Assembly (NCBI RefSeq): GCF_000444875.1
Contig: NC_021985.1
Location: 6,468,170 to 6,532,169, forward strand
DNA: 64,000 bases
Reading direction: 5' to 3'
Origin: Streptomyces collinus Tu 365
Lineage (GTDB): Bacteria; Actinomycetota; Actinomycetes; Streptomycetales; Streptomycetaceae
Shown: one piece after another, positions 15,964-24,573 of the stretch
Layout: each line of letters begins with the position of its first letter
How positions within the stretch are numbered: position 1 is the first letter of the stretch
Notes under the pieces: generated by a model
What the model was told of the DNA's origin: nothing
Seen by the model: the letters and a program-made list of their open reading frames with translations, nothing else
The model's database searches: none
Position numbers and translations under genes: made by a program

Positions 15964-17483
15964 CCCGGCCGATGACCACACTCGCCACCACTGGGTCCGG
16001 CAGCGGCTCCGCCGCGGGCGGCACCCTGAGCCGCGACGCCCTCGCCGTGCTCCAGCCGGGCTTCGACGGCACCACCGCTCCGGACTGGGTGCGCCGCCGC
16101 ATCGGCGAGGGCCTCGCCTCCGTCGCCCTGTTCGGCCGCAACGTCGTCAGCGAGGAGCAGGTCACCGCGCTCACGGGCGAGCTGCGCGCCGAGCGCGACG
16201 ACCTGCTGGTCGCCATCGACGAGGAGAGCGGCGACGTCACCCGTCTGGACGTGCGCACCGGCTCCTCCTTCCCCGGCAACCACGCCCTCGGCGCCGTCGA
16301 CGACCCCGCCCTCACCCGGGGCGTGGCCCGCGAGCTGGGCCGCCGCCTGGCCGCGTGCGGAGTCAACTTCGACTGGGCGCCGTCCGCCGACGTCAACGCC
16401 AACCCCGACAACCCGGTCATCGGCGTGCGCTCCTTCGGCGCGGACACCGACCTGGTGGCCCGGCACACCGCCGCCTGGGTCGAGGGTCTGCAGTCCACCG
16501 GCGTCGCCGCCTGCACCAAGCACTTCCCCGGCCACGGCGACACCAACGTCGACTCCCACCACGCCGTCCCGCGCATCGACGTGGACGTGAAGACGCTGTA
16601 CGAGCGCGAACTGCCGCCCTTCCGCGCCGCCATCGAGGCCGGCACCCGGGCCGTCATGAGCGCGCACATCCTCGTCCCCGCCCTCGACCCGGACCGCCCC
16701 GGCACCCTGTCCCGGCGGATCCTGACCGACCTGCTGCGCGGCGAACTCGGCTACCAGGGCCTGATCGTCACGGACGGCATGGAGATGCGGGCCATCGCCG
16801 GCACGTACGGCCTGGAGCAGGGCGTGGTCCTCGCGATCGCGGCGGGCGCGGACGCGATCTGCGTCGGCGGCGGCCTGAACGACGAGGGCACCGTGCTGGG
16901 ACTGCGGGACGCCCTGGTGTCCGCCGTCCGCTCCGGTGAGCTGGCCGAGGAGCGGCTGGCCGACGCGGCGGCCCGGGTGCGGGAACTGGCGCGCTGGACG
17001 GCCGGGGCGCGTGACGACGCCGGAGCCGTCGCGCCGGAGCCCGGGATCGGCCTGGTGGCGGCCCGCCGCGCGCTGACCCTGACCCGGTCCGGCGCGTCCG
17101 TGCCGGTCACCGAGCCGGTCCACGTCGCCCGGTTCAGCCCGGCCCCGAACATCGCCGTCGGCGACGAGACCCCCTGGGGCGTCGCCGCCGAGCTGGAGCG
17201 GCTGCTGCCGGGCGGCACGGCCGGCACCTACGGCGGACCGGACGCGGGCCGTGCGGCCCTCGCGGCGGCGGCCGGCCGGCGGGTGGTCGCCGTGGTCCGC
17301 GACGAGCACCGGCACGACTGGATGGGCGGTGCCCTGGACGTGCTGCTCGCCGCCCGCCCGGACACCGTGGTGGTCGAGATGGGCGTACCGCAGGCCCCGC
17401 CGCGCGGCGCCCTGCACATCGCCACCCACGGCGCCGCCCGCGTCTGCGGGGTGGCGGCGGCGGAAGCCGTCGTGGCGGGCTGA
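15960..17483 (+). CDS. dasD-like: Glycoside hydrolase family 3, beta-N-acetylhexosaminidase type (DasD-like)
   Basis: A 507-residue cytoplasmic GH3 enzyme with no signal peptide. The TIM-barrel carries IDEESGDVTRL, FDWAPSADVNANP, GVRSFGAD and the family signature KHFPGHGDTNVDSHHAVP, whose His acts in NagZ-type catalysis. VTDGMEM holds the nucleophile Asp. A C-terminal region of about 170 residues is retained. It should cleave imported chitobiose or GlcNAc-disaccharides to GlcNAc inside the cell, consistent with its position as fourth gene of the das-type operon. ATG 15960 is coupled to dasC by ATGA. A strong hairpin follows. Confidence 0.88.
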   Translation: MTRPMTTLATTGSGSGSAAGGTLSRDALAVLQPGFDGTTAPDWVRRRIGEGLASVALFGRNVVSEEQVTALTGELRAERDDLLVAIDEESGDVTRLDVRTGSSFPGNHALGAVDDPALTRGVARELGRRLAACGVNFDWAPSADVNANPDNPVIGVRSFGADTDLVARHTAAWVEGLQSTGVAACTKHFPGHGDTNVDSHHAVPRIDVDVKTLYERELPPFRAAIEAGTRAVMSAHILVPALDPDRPGTLSRRILTDLLRGELGYQGLIVTDGMEMRAIAGTYGLEQGVVLAIAAGADAICVGGGLNDEGTVLGLRDALVSAVRSGELAEERLADAAARVRELARWTAGARDDAGAVAPEPGIGLVAARRALTLTRSGASVPVTEPVHVARFSPAPNIAVGDETPWGVAAELERLLPGGTAGTYGGPDAGRAALAAAAGRRVVAVVRDEHRHDWMGGALDVLLAARPDTVVVEMGVPQAPPRGALHIATHGAARVCGVAAAEAVVAG

Positions 17484-17503
17484 ACCAGTCACGCCGTCGG
17501 ACC

Positions 17504-17547
17504 AGCGGCCGGCACGGGAGCTCACCGAGGCTCCGGTGCCGGCCGCT
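17504..17547. terminator. Terminator of the das-like operon
   Basis: A 12-bp outer stem (17504-17515 with 17536-17547) surrounds an inner GGAGC/GCTCC stem and is followed by a short T-run. Confidence 0.8.
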
Positions 17548-17619
17548 TTCCGTTGCCCAACCTGCGGCATTCAGGCGGCAGTTGGGCGGCACTTTGGCGG
17601 GGGTACCGGCCGGTAATCG

Positions 17620-17649
17620 TTGACACCCCCAATTGGTCTAGTCCAGCTT
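17620..17649 (+). promoter_or_regulatory. Promoter with a DasR-like operator in the spacer (oxygenase operon)
   Basis: TTGACA (17620-17625) precedes TTGGTCTAGTCCA (17633-17645) and a weak -10 CAGCTT (17644-17649) at 18 bp spacing. The dasA-like promoter at 12609 has the same order: TTGACA, 8-9 bases, GGTCTAG, then a CCA(A)GCT-type -10. The operon should be repressed by the DasR-like protein or by the core DasR. Confidence 0.7.
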
Positions 17650-17687
17650 GGGAGGGCGCTACAGTTCGATCACCACGGAGCGACGGC

Positions 17688-18719
17688 ATGCACCAGCCCT
17701 CCCCTTTCCTCCATCGAGCGGCGTCCGGCCGCCCCTACTTCAGCGCGGACGGCGAGACCTACCTCGCCCCGACACCCCTGCGCCACCTGGAGAAGTCCCG
17801 CCCCCTGCGGGTCCTCTCCGAAGAGGACTTCGCCTTCTGGCAGACGTACGGCTACGTCGTCGTCCGCGAGGCCATCACCCCCGGCGAGGCCAAGAGCCTG
17901 CTGGAGTTCGCCTGGGAGTTCCAGGGCCTCGACCCCGACCGCCCCGACACCTGGTACGAGGAACCGGAGTTCCGCTCCGAACTCGACCAGCACCTGTTCA
18001 TCTACGGCTTCGTGGAGGCGTACCACCACCAGCTGCTGTGGGACAGCCGCCAGGCGCAACGGGTCCACGACGCCTTCGTGGACGTGTGGGACTGCGAGGA
18101 GCTGTGGGTCACCCTGGACCGGCTGAACCTCAACCCGCCCAACATACGCACCCGTTCACGCTCCCTGATCGAACCCACCGACGAGGGCTTCGACATCGAG
18201 CTGCACTGGGACGTCGACACCACCCTCGCCGTCCTGCCGCAGCGGGTCCAGGGCATCATCGCCCTCAACGACACCCGGCCCGAACTCGGCGGCTTCCAGT
18301 GCGCACCGGAGCTGTTCCGCCGCTTCGAGGAGTGGCGCGTCGCCCAGCCGGCGGGACGCGACCCGATCCGGCCCGCCGTCGACCGCGCCGAGTTCCCCGT
18401 GGTCCGGCCCGACCTCCAGGCCGGCGACCTGCTGATCTTCAACGGGCTGCTGGCGCACGGCGTCGCACCCAACCGCTCCGACGGGGCCGTCCGGGCCGTC
18501 CAGTACCTGTCGATGATGCCCGCCCTGGAGGAGCACACCCGGCTGCGGACCTCACGCGTCGACTCCTGGCGCAACCTCGCCACCCCGGACTGGAACGGCA
18601 CCCTGCTCGGCGACGCCCGCCGGCCGGAGGCCCTGCGGTACGGACCCGCCGAACTGACCGGCCTCGGCCGCCGGCTGCTCGGCCTCGACTCCTGGACCGG
18701 CGGGGAAGGCGCACAGTGA
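17688..18719 (+). CDS. Phytanoyl-CoA dioxygenase (PhyH)-family Fe(II)/2-oxoglutarate oxygenase
   Basis: A 343-residue cytoplasmic non-heme iron oxygenase. The N-terminal part has FWQTYGYVVVREAI, a PhyH hallmark. The facial triad is visible as HWD (His173, Asp175) and a distal His257 in LLAHGVAPNR, with a following Arg able to bind 2-oxoglutarate. GGFQCAPELFRRFEEW between them is also typical. It hydroxylates or otherwise oxidises a small substrate, probably an amino acid or sugar derivative, using O2 and 2-oxoglutarate. ATG 17688 has GGAG at 17677-17680. It leads a five-gene operon and its TGA overlaps the next GTG (GTGA). Substrate unknown. Confidence 0.85.
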   Translation: MHQPSPFLHRAASGRPYFSADGETYLAPTPLRHLEKSRPLRVLSEEDFAFWQTYGYVVVREAITPGEAKSLLEFAWEFQGLDPDRPDTWYEEPEFRSELDQHLFIYGFVEAYHHQLLWDSRQAQRVHDAFVDVWDCEELWVTLDRLNLNPPNIRTRSRSLIEPTDEGFDIELHWDVDTTLAVLPQRVQGIIALNDTRPELGGFQCAPELFRRFEEWRVAQPAGRDPIRPAVDRAEFPVVRPDLQAGDLLIFNGLLAHGVAPNRSDGAVRAVQYLSMMPALEEHTRLRTSRVDSWRNLATPDWNGTLLGDARRPEALRYGPAELTGLGRRLLGLDSWTGGEGAQ

Positions 18720-20029
18720 ACCGGATCTGCCTGACCCTGCCCACCAACCGGGCCTGCTCCGCCACGATCGCCGCGATCCACCGCGAGGCCGTCCACGCCG
18801 CCACCCGCTTCGGCGCCGACGTCCAGCTCCTGATCCTCGACTCCTGCGACGCGAGGACCCGAGCCGAGCACGCCGGTGTCGTGGCCGCGCTGCCGCGCAC
18901 CGACGGCGTCACCGTCCACCACCTCGGCGAGGAGCCGCAACGGGCCTTCCTGCGCCGGGTGGTCGAACGGTCCGGGCTGCCCGAACCGGACCGGCTGCTG
19001 CGTCTGCTGCTCCCGGCCGGCGTCTCCTACGGCTCCTGCACCGACCGCGCCTTCCTGCTGGCCGCCGCGCTCGGCTGCGACTCCGTGCACCGCCGGGACT
19101 CCGACAGCGCCTACCAACTGCGCTCCGGCGAACCGGTCTTCCCCGTCCACCACGAACTGCCGTGGCTGGGCAGGCCGGCCGCCGACGCGACGGCCGCGGG
19201 CCTGCGCACCGACCTCGACCCCGCCGACGCCCACCGCCCGGTGTCCCTGGCCGGCGCCTCCTTCATCGGCGAACTCTCCGTCGACATCGGGGAGATACGC
19301 CGACGCGACGAGGGCGTCTACCACGAGGTCGTCGGCCTGTGGGCACCCGCCGGCTGCTCGCCCGAGGACCGGCGGCGGCTGGTCGAGGAGTCCTTCACCG
19401 GAGCGGGCACCGCCCCCTTCACCGAGGACCGCTCCACGCTGACCCTGGTGGATCCCATGCGGGTCGACATGTGCAACATCGCCTTCCACCGGGAGGTGTA
19501 CGAACGCGTCCCGCTGCCCCCGGCCACCGACACCATCGGCAGCGACTACTTCCTCATCCACCTGGTCCACGACGCCCGGCTCCCCGGCATCCTGCACAAC
19601 CGGCACATCGAGAACTTCCACACCCCCGAACGCCGTACCGACTCGGGCTTCACCGCCTACCAGACCCGCTACGTGAAGTTCCTGCTCTCGATGCTCCACC
19701 TGCACCACGTCTACGACCGGATGGCCGCCGAGGGCGACCGGCTGCTGGACGCCGGGCACCACGTCCGGACCGGGCGGATCGCGGAGCTGCTGCGCGAGAG
19801 CACCGGCCTGGACCGCGCCGAGAACGAGTGGCGCCTGGACCGGCTCGACACCGCCTACCGCAAACTGGGCGGACGCCACGAGGAGTTCGCCGAACGGCTG
19901 ACCGGGCAGCGGGCCCGGTTGCTGGACGAGGCACCCCGGGACATGGCGGACTTCGCCCTGCTGACCGAAGGCTGGCCCGCCCTGGTCGACGCCGCGCGGC
20001 ACACCGCGCCCGGGCCCGGGGAACGGTGA
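18716..20029 (+). CDS. DUF6271-like protein, possible GT-A glycosyltransferase fold
   Basis: A 437-residue cytoplasmic protein that I associate with DUF6271, function unknown. It opens with ICLTLPTNRACSATI, like the first strand of GT-A glycosyltransferases. DSD at residues 128-130 (HRRDSDSAYQ) could be the metal-binding DxD that holds a nucleotide sugar. The C-terminal half is helical and includes YQTRYVKFLLSMLHLHH. GTG 18716 is coupled to the oxygenase and its TGA overlaps the decarboxylase GTG; both junctions are GTGA. A role in joining a sugar or amino sugar to the product is an inference from the DxD pattern and the DasR-type operator only. Confidence 0.75.
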   Translation: MNRICLTLPTNRACSATIAAIHREAVHAATRFGADVQLLILDSCDARTRAEHAGVVAALPRTDGVTVHHLGEEPQRAFLRRVVERSGLPEPDRLLRLLLPAGVSYGSCTDRAFLLAAALGCDSVHRRDSDSAYQLRSGEPVFPVHHELPWLGRPAADATAAGLRTDLDPADAHRPVSLAGASFIGELSVDIGEIRRRDEGVYHEVVGLWAPAGCSPEDRRRLVEESFTGAGTAPFTEDRSTLTLVDPMRVDMCNIAFHREVYERVPLPPATDTIGSDYFLIHLVHDARLPGILHNRHIENFHTPERRTDSGFTAYQTRYVKFLLSMLHLHHVYDRMAAEGDRLLDAGHHVRTGRIAELLRESTGLDRAENEWRLDRLDTAYRKLGGRHEEFAERLTGQRARLLDEAPRDMADFALLTEGWPALVDAARHTAPGPGER

Positions 20030-21222
20030 CCGTGGGGATCAGCACGCCGCTGGCCGCCGCACTGGCCGCCGCCCCGGGCGACCGCCTCGTCTACGACCTC
20101 GACGGCGTCGCCGCCCAGTACGACCGGCTGGTGACCGAACTCCCCGGCGTCCAGGTCCGCTTCGCCCTGAAGGCCTGCCCCGTGGACGAGGTGCTGGCCC
20201 GGCTCGCCGACCGGGGCGCGGGCTTCGACGCGGCGAGCCCCGCGGAGATCGTCCAGGCCCTGCGCACCGGCGTGCCCGCGGACCGGATCCACTACGGCAA
20301 CACGGTCAAGTCCGACACGGACATCGCCGAGGCCCACCGGCTCGGCGTGCGCACCTTCGCCACCGACAGCGTGCAGGACGTGACGGCCGTCGCCGAACAC
20401 GCCCCCGGCGCCCGCGTCTTCTGCCGCCTCGCCACCAGCGGGGACGGCGCCCTGTGGGGCCTGAGCCGCAAGTTCGGCTGCTCGCCCGGGGACGCCGTCC
20501 GGGTCCTGACCACGGCCGCCGCCCGCGGGCTCGTCCCGGCCGGCCTGTCCGTGCACGTCGGATCCCAGCAGATGACGTACGAGGCGTGGCAGGAGGCCCT
20601 CGACACCCTCGCCGACGTGCTGGAGGACCTGACCGCGCGGGGAGTCGTGCCCGACCACGTCAACCTCGGCGGCGGCCTGCCCGCGCTCGGCTGCCTCGAC
20701 CGCCGCGGCGAACCCCTCGACCCGCCCCTGGACAAGATCTTCGCCGTGCTCCGCGAGGGCATGGAACGCCTGGCCGGCCTCACCCCGGCCCCGCTCCGCT
20801 TCGTCGTGGAACCGGGCCGCCACCTGGTCGCCGACCACGGCGCCGTCCGCGCCCACGTCTACCGGCTCACCGAGCGGACGCAGCCGGACGGCACGCGCAC
20901 CCGCTGGCTGTACCTGAGTGTGGGCAGGTTCAACGGCCTCTACGAGACGGACCGGCTCACCTACCGGCTGGTCTTCCCCGCCCAGGCGGGGCGGGCCGAC
21001 GAGGAGTACGTGCCCGCCGTCGTCGCGGGCCCCACCTGCGACAGCGACGACGCCCACGGCGGCGGCCGGTACCCGGTGCGCGTCCCCGCGTCCGTCGCCT
21101 CCGGCGACCCGGTCTGGATCCTGTCCGCCGGCGCCTACGCCACCAGCTACACGACCCAGGGCTTCAACGGCATCCAGCCCCTGCCGTGCGTGTGCGCACG
21201 CGGCCCGGAAGGACAACGCTGA
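20026..21222 (+). CDS. Type III PLP-dependent decarboxylase (ornithine/diaminopimelate decarboxylase fold)
   Basis: A 398-residue fold-type III PLP enzyme. The PLP lysine is K49 in VRFALKACP, followed by GFDAASPAEIVQAL, HYGNTVKSD, SVHVGSQQ and GGGLPALG (phosphate loop). The C-terminal cysteine motif is CDSDD (C338-D339), closer to the ornithine decarboxylase CDGxD than to the diaminopimelate decarboxylase CESGD. The product is probably an amine from a basic amino acid or a carrier-bound amino acid. GTG 20026 overlaps the preceding stop. In context it would supply an amine building block for the operon product. Confidence 0.87.
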   Translation: MTVGISTPLAAALAAAPGDRLVYDLDGVAAQYDRLVTELPGVQVRFALKACPVDEVLARLADRGAGFDAASPAEIVQALRTGVPADRIHYGNTVKSDTDIAEAHRLGVRTFATDSVQDVTAVAEHAPGARVFCRLATSGDGALWGLSRKFGCSPGDAVRVLTTAAARGLVPAGLSVHVGSQQMTYEAWQEALDTLADVLEDLTARGVVPDHVNLGGGLPALGCLDRRGEPLDPPLDKIFAVLREGMERLAGLTPAPLRFVVEPGRHLVADHGAVRAHVYRLTERTQPDGTRTRWLYLSVGRFNGLYETDRLTYRLVFPAQAGRADEEYVPAVVAGPTCDSDDAHGGGRYPVRVPASVASGDPVWILSAGAYATSYTTQGFNGIQPLPCVCARGPEGQR

Positions 21223-21223
21223 C

Positions 21224-21730
21224 ATGACCGACGTCATACGCGGCCTCACCGAGGCCGACTGGCCCCAGGTCGCGGCCCTGGAGGCCGGGGCGTACGCGGA
21301 CACCGCCCTGACCGAGGGCGAGGACGCGCTGCGCTCCCGGGCCCGGGAGGGCACCTGCTTCGTCCTGGACCGCGACGGCCGGATCGCGGGCTACGTCCTG
21401 GCCCTGCCGTACCCGATGTTCCGCTACCCCGACCTGACCCGCCCGGAGGCGGCGGCCCACCGCTGCGCCAACCTCCACCTGCACGACCTCGTCGTCGGCG
21501 CCCCGCTGCGGCGCGCGGGACTGGGCAGCGCGCTGGTGCGCCACCTGACCGAAGCGGCCGGCGCGCTCGGCTTCCGGACGATCTCGCTGATCGCCGTCGC
21601 CGGCAAGGAGCCCTTCTGGCGCGCCAACGGCTACCGCGCCCACGCCGGCGTCCGGCTCCCCGCCGGCTACGGCGCCGACGCGGTGTACATGTCGGCCCCG
21701 GTGCCCACCGCCCTGCGGGAGGCGAGCTGA
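21224..21730 (+). CDS. GNAT-family N-acetyltransferase
   Basis: A 168-residue single-domain acyltransferase. The acetyl-CoA pyrophosphate loop is LRRAGLGSALVRHL, preceded by LHDLVVGAPLRR (motif A strand) and followed by ISLIAVAGKEPFWRANGYR (motif B). It transfers an acyl group to an amine, plausibly the amine made by the upstream decarboxylase, as tailoring or self-protection. AAGGA (21209-21213) precedes the ATG. Its TGA overlaps the exporter ATG by one base. Confidence 0.88.
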   Translation: MTDVIRGLTEADWPQVAALEAGAYADTALTEGEDALRSRAREGTCFVLDRDGRIAGYVLALPYPMFRYPDLTRPEAAAHRCANLHLHDLVVGAPLRRAGLGSALVRHLTEAAGALGFRTISLIAVAGKEPFWRANGYRAHAGVRLPAGYGADAVYMSAPVPTALREAS

Positions 21731-22986
21731 TGACCACGGCTCCCGATCCGGCGGGCTTCCGCCGCGCCAAGTGGGCGATCGCCTGCCTGTTCTGCTTCCT
21801 GGGCCTGCAGTACGCCACCTGGGCCGCCCGGCTGCCCGCGCTCAAGGCCAGGCTGGACCTGGGCGCCGGTGAACTCGGGCTGCTGCTCATGGCCTGTGGG
21901 GCGGGCGCGGCGGCCTCCTTCCCGCTCGTCGCCCACCTGATGCGCAGGTTCGGCTCCCGCCGCCTGTCCCTCGCCTCCGCCCTGTGCCTCACGGTCCTGC
22001 TGATGGCCCTCTCCGCGGTGCCGGACTACCCCCTCGCGCTGCTGGTCATCTGCGCCGACGGGGTGGCCGTGGGCTGCCTGAACGTCGCCATGAACGCCCA
22101 GGGCGCCGCGCTGGAGAAGGCGTACGGCCGCACCGCCATGTCCCAGCTCCACGCGACCTTCAGCGCGGGCCTGCTCGCCGCCGCCCTGCTGGCCTCCGGC
22201 AGCACCGCCCTCACGGCCTCCGTCCCGGCCCACTTCGCGGTGGCCGCCGCGCTGTTGCTGCTGCTCCTCGCCCGCGCCCGCACCGGCCTGCTGACCCACG
22301 AGGAGCCCCGGCCCGGGGAGGCTCGGTCCGAAGCGGGCGGGTCGCAGGAGGCCGGATCGCAGCGAGTCGGCTCGGAGGGAACACGCGCCCCGGAGCCCCG
22401 GCCCCGCAAGAGGGGGGCGCTGACCGCGCTGCCGTCCGGCCGGACCCTGCTGATGGGCTGCGCCATGGCGTTCGGCACCATCACCGAGGGCGCCATGAAC
22501 GACTGGTCCACGCTCTACATGAAGGACGTCGTCAAGGCGCCGGCGTCGGTGGCACCGCTGGGCATCGCGGTCGTCTCGGTCATGATGCTGCTGGCCCGGG
22601 TGCGCGCGGACCACTGGCGCGGCCGCTGGGGCGACGGACGCGTCGTGCGCACCGGCAGCGCCGTGGCCGGGATCGGCCTGGCCCTCGCCCTCGCGGCCGG
22701 CGGAGTGCTGCCCACCCTGCTCGGGTTCGCCTGCGTGGGGCTGGGGGCGGCCGCCGTCACCCCGTGCGTCTACGTCGCCGCCGCCGAGCGCGGTTCGGAC
22801 GCGCTGTCCCTGGTCGCCGCGATGGGGACGACGGGACTGCTGGCCGGACCGGCGCTCATCGGGTTCGTGGCGGGCGCCGGCGGCCTGACCCTGGGCATGG
22901 CCACGGTCGCCGCCTCGGCCCTGATCGTGACCCTGACCGCCACCCGCATCCCCTGGCGGTCCCGCGTCCCGGCCCCCGCCGGGTAG
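21730..22986 (+). CDS. MFS transporter, 12-TM type, probable exporter of the operon product
   Basis: A 418-residue membrane protein with about 12 TM helices. TM1 is FCFLGLQYATWAARLPALK and the TM2-TM3 loop RRFGSRRLSL is a weak motif A. A charged, low-complexity cytoplasmic loop of about 55 residues (rich in E, R, S, P, G) separates the two halves. The second half resumes with GCAMAFGTITEGAMNDWSTL, typical of the fucose/YbjJ-like MFS branch. The start shares a base with the GNAT stop (TGATG). As the last gene of the biosynthetic operon it most probably exports or re-imports the product. Confidence 0.85.
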   Translation: MTTAPDPAGFRRAKWAIACLFCFLGLQYATWAARLPALKARLDLGAGELGLLLMACGAGAAASFPLVAHLMRRFGSRRLSLASALCLTVLLMALSAVPDYPLALLVICADGVAVGCLNVAMNAQGAALEKAYGRTAMSQLHATFSAGLLAAALLASGSTALTASVPAHFAVAAALLLLLLARARTGLLTHEEPRPGEARSEAGGSQEAGSQRVGSEGTRAPEPRPRKRGALTALPSGRTLLMGCAMAFGTITEGAMNDWSTLYMKDVVKAPASVAPLGIAVVSVMMLLARVRADHWRGRWGDGRVVRTGSAVAGIGLALALAAGGVLPTLLGFACVGLGAAAVTPCVYVAAAERGSDALSLVAAMGTTGLLAGPALIGFVAGAGGLTLGMATVAASALIVTLTATRIPWRSRVPAPAG

Positions 22987-23024
22987 CCGCCCCGCCCGCT
23001 CCCATGCCGCCGAGTACCCCCGGG

Positions 23025-23040
23025 ATACCCCCGGGGGTAC
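23025..23040. promoter_or_regulatory. CsoR/CstR-type operator 1
   Basis: ATACCCCCGGGGGTAC is a GC-tract palindrome of the type bound by CsoR/CstR proteins. It lies 35 bp from a second copy, upstream of the MBL-rhodanese gene. A further degenerate half (GTACCCCC) sits at 23014. Confidence 0.75.
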
Positions 23041-23059
23041 TCGTGCTACCGTCGAAGAC

Positions 23060-23075
23060 ATACCCCCGGGGGTAA
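23060..23075. promoter_or_regulatory. CsoR/CstR-type operator 2
   Basis: ATACCCCCGGGGGTAA contains a perfect 14-bp palindrome 41 bp before the GTG start of the MBL-rhodanese gene. Confidence 0.8.
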
Positions 23076-23116
23076 TTCTCCCCGGGCCGTCCGGCGACGT
23101 GAAGGGAGTCACCCCC

Positions 23117-24484
23117 GTGTTCTTCGTCGACACGATCGAGGTGTCGGGACTCGGCAACCGCTGCTACCTGGCGGGCGGCGAGCGGACGGCGGTGGCCGTC
23201 GACCCGCCACGCGACATCGACCGCGTGATCGAGGCGGCGGCACGACGCGGGGTGCGTATCGCGCACGTCGTCGAGACCCACCTGCACAACGACTACGTCA
23301 CCGGCGGCCCCGAACTGGCCCGCGTCACCGGCGCCGCCTACCTCGTGCCCGCCGCCGCCCGCGTCTCCTTCGCGCGCACCCCGGTCCACGACGGCGACCG
23401 CACGGTGGTCGACGCCGCCGCCGGACTCACCCTGCGCGCGGTGGCCACCCCCGGGCACACGCCCCACCACACGTCCTACGTGCTGGAGGAGGACGGCACC
23501 CCGGTCTCGGTGTTCACCGGCGGCTCCCTGCTGATCGGCACCGTCGGCCGCCCCGACCTGGTGGAGCCCCGTCTGACCGAACGACTCGCCCGCGCCCAGC
23601 ACGCCTCCGCGCACCGGCTGGCCACCGAGCTGCCCGACGACACCGCCGTGCTGCCCACGCACGGCTTCGGCAGCTTCTGCTCGTCCGGCCAGGCGCACGG
23701 GGAGTCGACCACGATCGGCAAGGAGAAGGCCTCCAACGAGGCCCTCACCCGGGACGTGGACACCTTCGTCGACGACCTGCTGGCCGGCCTGGACGACGTC
23801 CCCGCCTACTACACGCACATGACACCGGCCAACGCCGCGGGGCCCGCCCCGGTCGACCTCACCCCGCCCGCGCCGGCCGACGCCGCCGAGATCGCCGCCC
23901 GGCTGGCCGCGGGGGAGTGGGTGGTGGACCTGCGCAACCGGGTCGCGTTCGCCGCCGGGCACGTGTCCGGCTCGTTCAACTTCGAGGCCGAGGGGCAACT
24001 GGCCACCTACCTGGCCTGGCTGATCCCCTGGGGCCGCCCGGTCACCCTGCTCGCCGAGTCCGCCGAGCAGCTCGCCGCCGCCCAGCGCGAACTGGTCCGC
24101 GTGGGCATCGACCGGCCCGCCGCCGCGGCCACCGGAGACCCGCGCGACTGGGTCCGCCCCGGCGACACCCCGGCCTCCTTCCCGCGGGCCACCTTCGCCG
24201 ACCTCGCCGCCCGGTACCCGGACCAGGGCGTCGTCGTCCTGGACGTCCGGCGGGACCTGGAGCGCTCGGACGGGTTCGTCGAGGGCTCGGTGCACGTCCC
24301 GCTGCACACCCTGCACCGCCGGCTCGACGAGATACCCGGCGGACAGGTGTGGGTGCACTGCGCGGGCGGCATGCGCGCCGCCGTCGCCGCGTCCCTCCTG
24401 GACGCGGCCGGCCGCGAGGTCGTCGCCGTGGACGACGCCTTCGGCGCGGCAGCGGACGCCGGGCTCCCGCTCCGCCTCGGCTGA
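23117..24484 (+). CDS. MBL-fold persulfide dioxygenase-like protein fused to rhodanese domains
   Basis: A 455-residue cytoplasmic fusion. Residues ~1-240 are a metallo-beta-lactamase fold of the ETHE1/BLH group: THLHNDYVTGG metal motif, TPGHTPHH and PTHGFGSFCS. Residues ~255-350 are a degenerate rhodanese without Cys, and ~355-455 an active-type rhodanese with HCAGGMR. Such fusions oxidise glutathione- or low-molecular-weight-thiol persulfides and pass sulfane sulfur on. The segment where ETHE1 has FTGD, whose Asp binds iron, reads FTGGSLL here, so metal chemistry may differ. GTG 23117 fits GAAGGGA at 23101-23107; an in-frame GTG at 23099 lacks a ribosome site. Two CstR-type operators lie directly upstream. 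Confidence 0.87.
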   Translation: MFFVDTIEVSGLGNRCYLAGGERTAVAVDPPRDIDRVIEAAARRGVRIAHVVETHLHNDYVTGGPELARVTGAAYLVPAAARVSFARTPVHDGDRTVVDAAAGLTLRAVATPGHTPHHTSYVLEEDGTPVSVFTGGSLLIGTVGRPDLVEPRLTERLARAQHASAHRLATELPDDTAVLPTHGFGSFCSSGQAHGESTTIGKEKASNEALTRDVDTFVDDLLAGLDDVPAYYTHMTPANAAGPAPVDLTPPAPADAAEIAARLAAGEWVVDLRNRVAFAAGHVSGSFNFEAEGQLATYLAWLIPWGRPVTLLAESAEQLAAAQRELVRVGIDRPAAAATGDPRDWVRPGDTPASFPRATFADLAARYPDQGVVVLDVRRDLERSDGFVEGSVHVPLHTLHRRLDEIPGGQVWVHCAGGMRAAVAASLLDAAGREVVAVDDAFGAAADAGLPLRLG

Positions 24485-24573
24485 CCGCGCCGCGTGCGGG
24501 CGACGCCCGTGCCACCGCCGTACCGACCGAGGACGACCGAGGACCACCGAGGGAACAGGAGCGCAGAGCCCCG

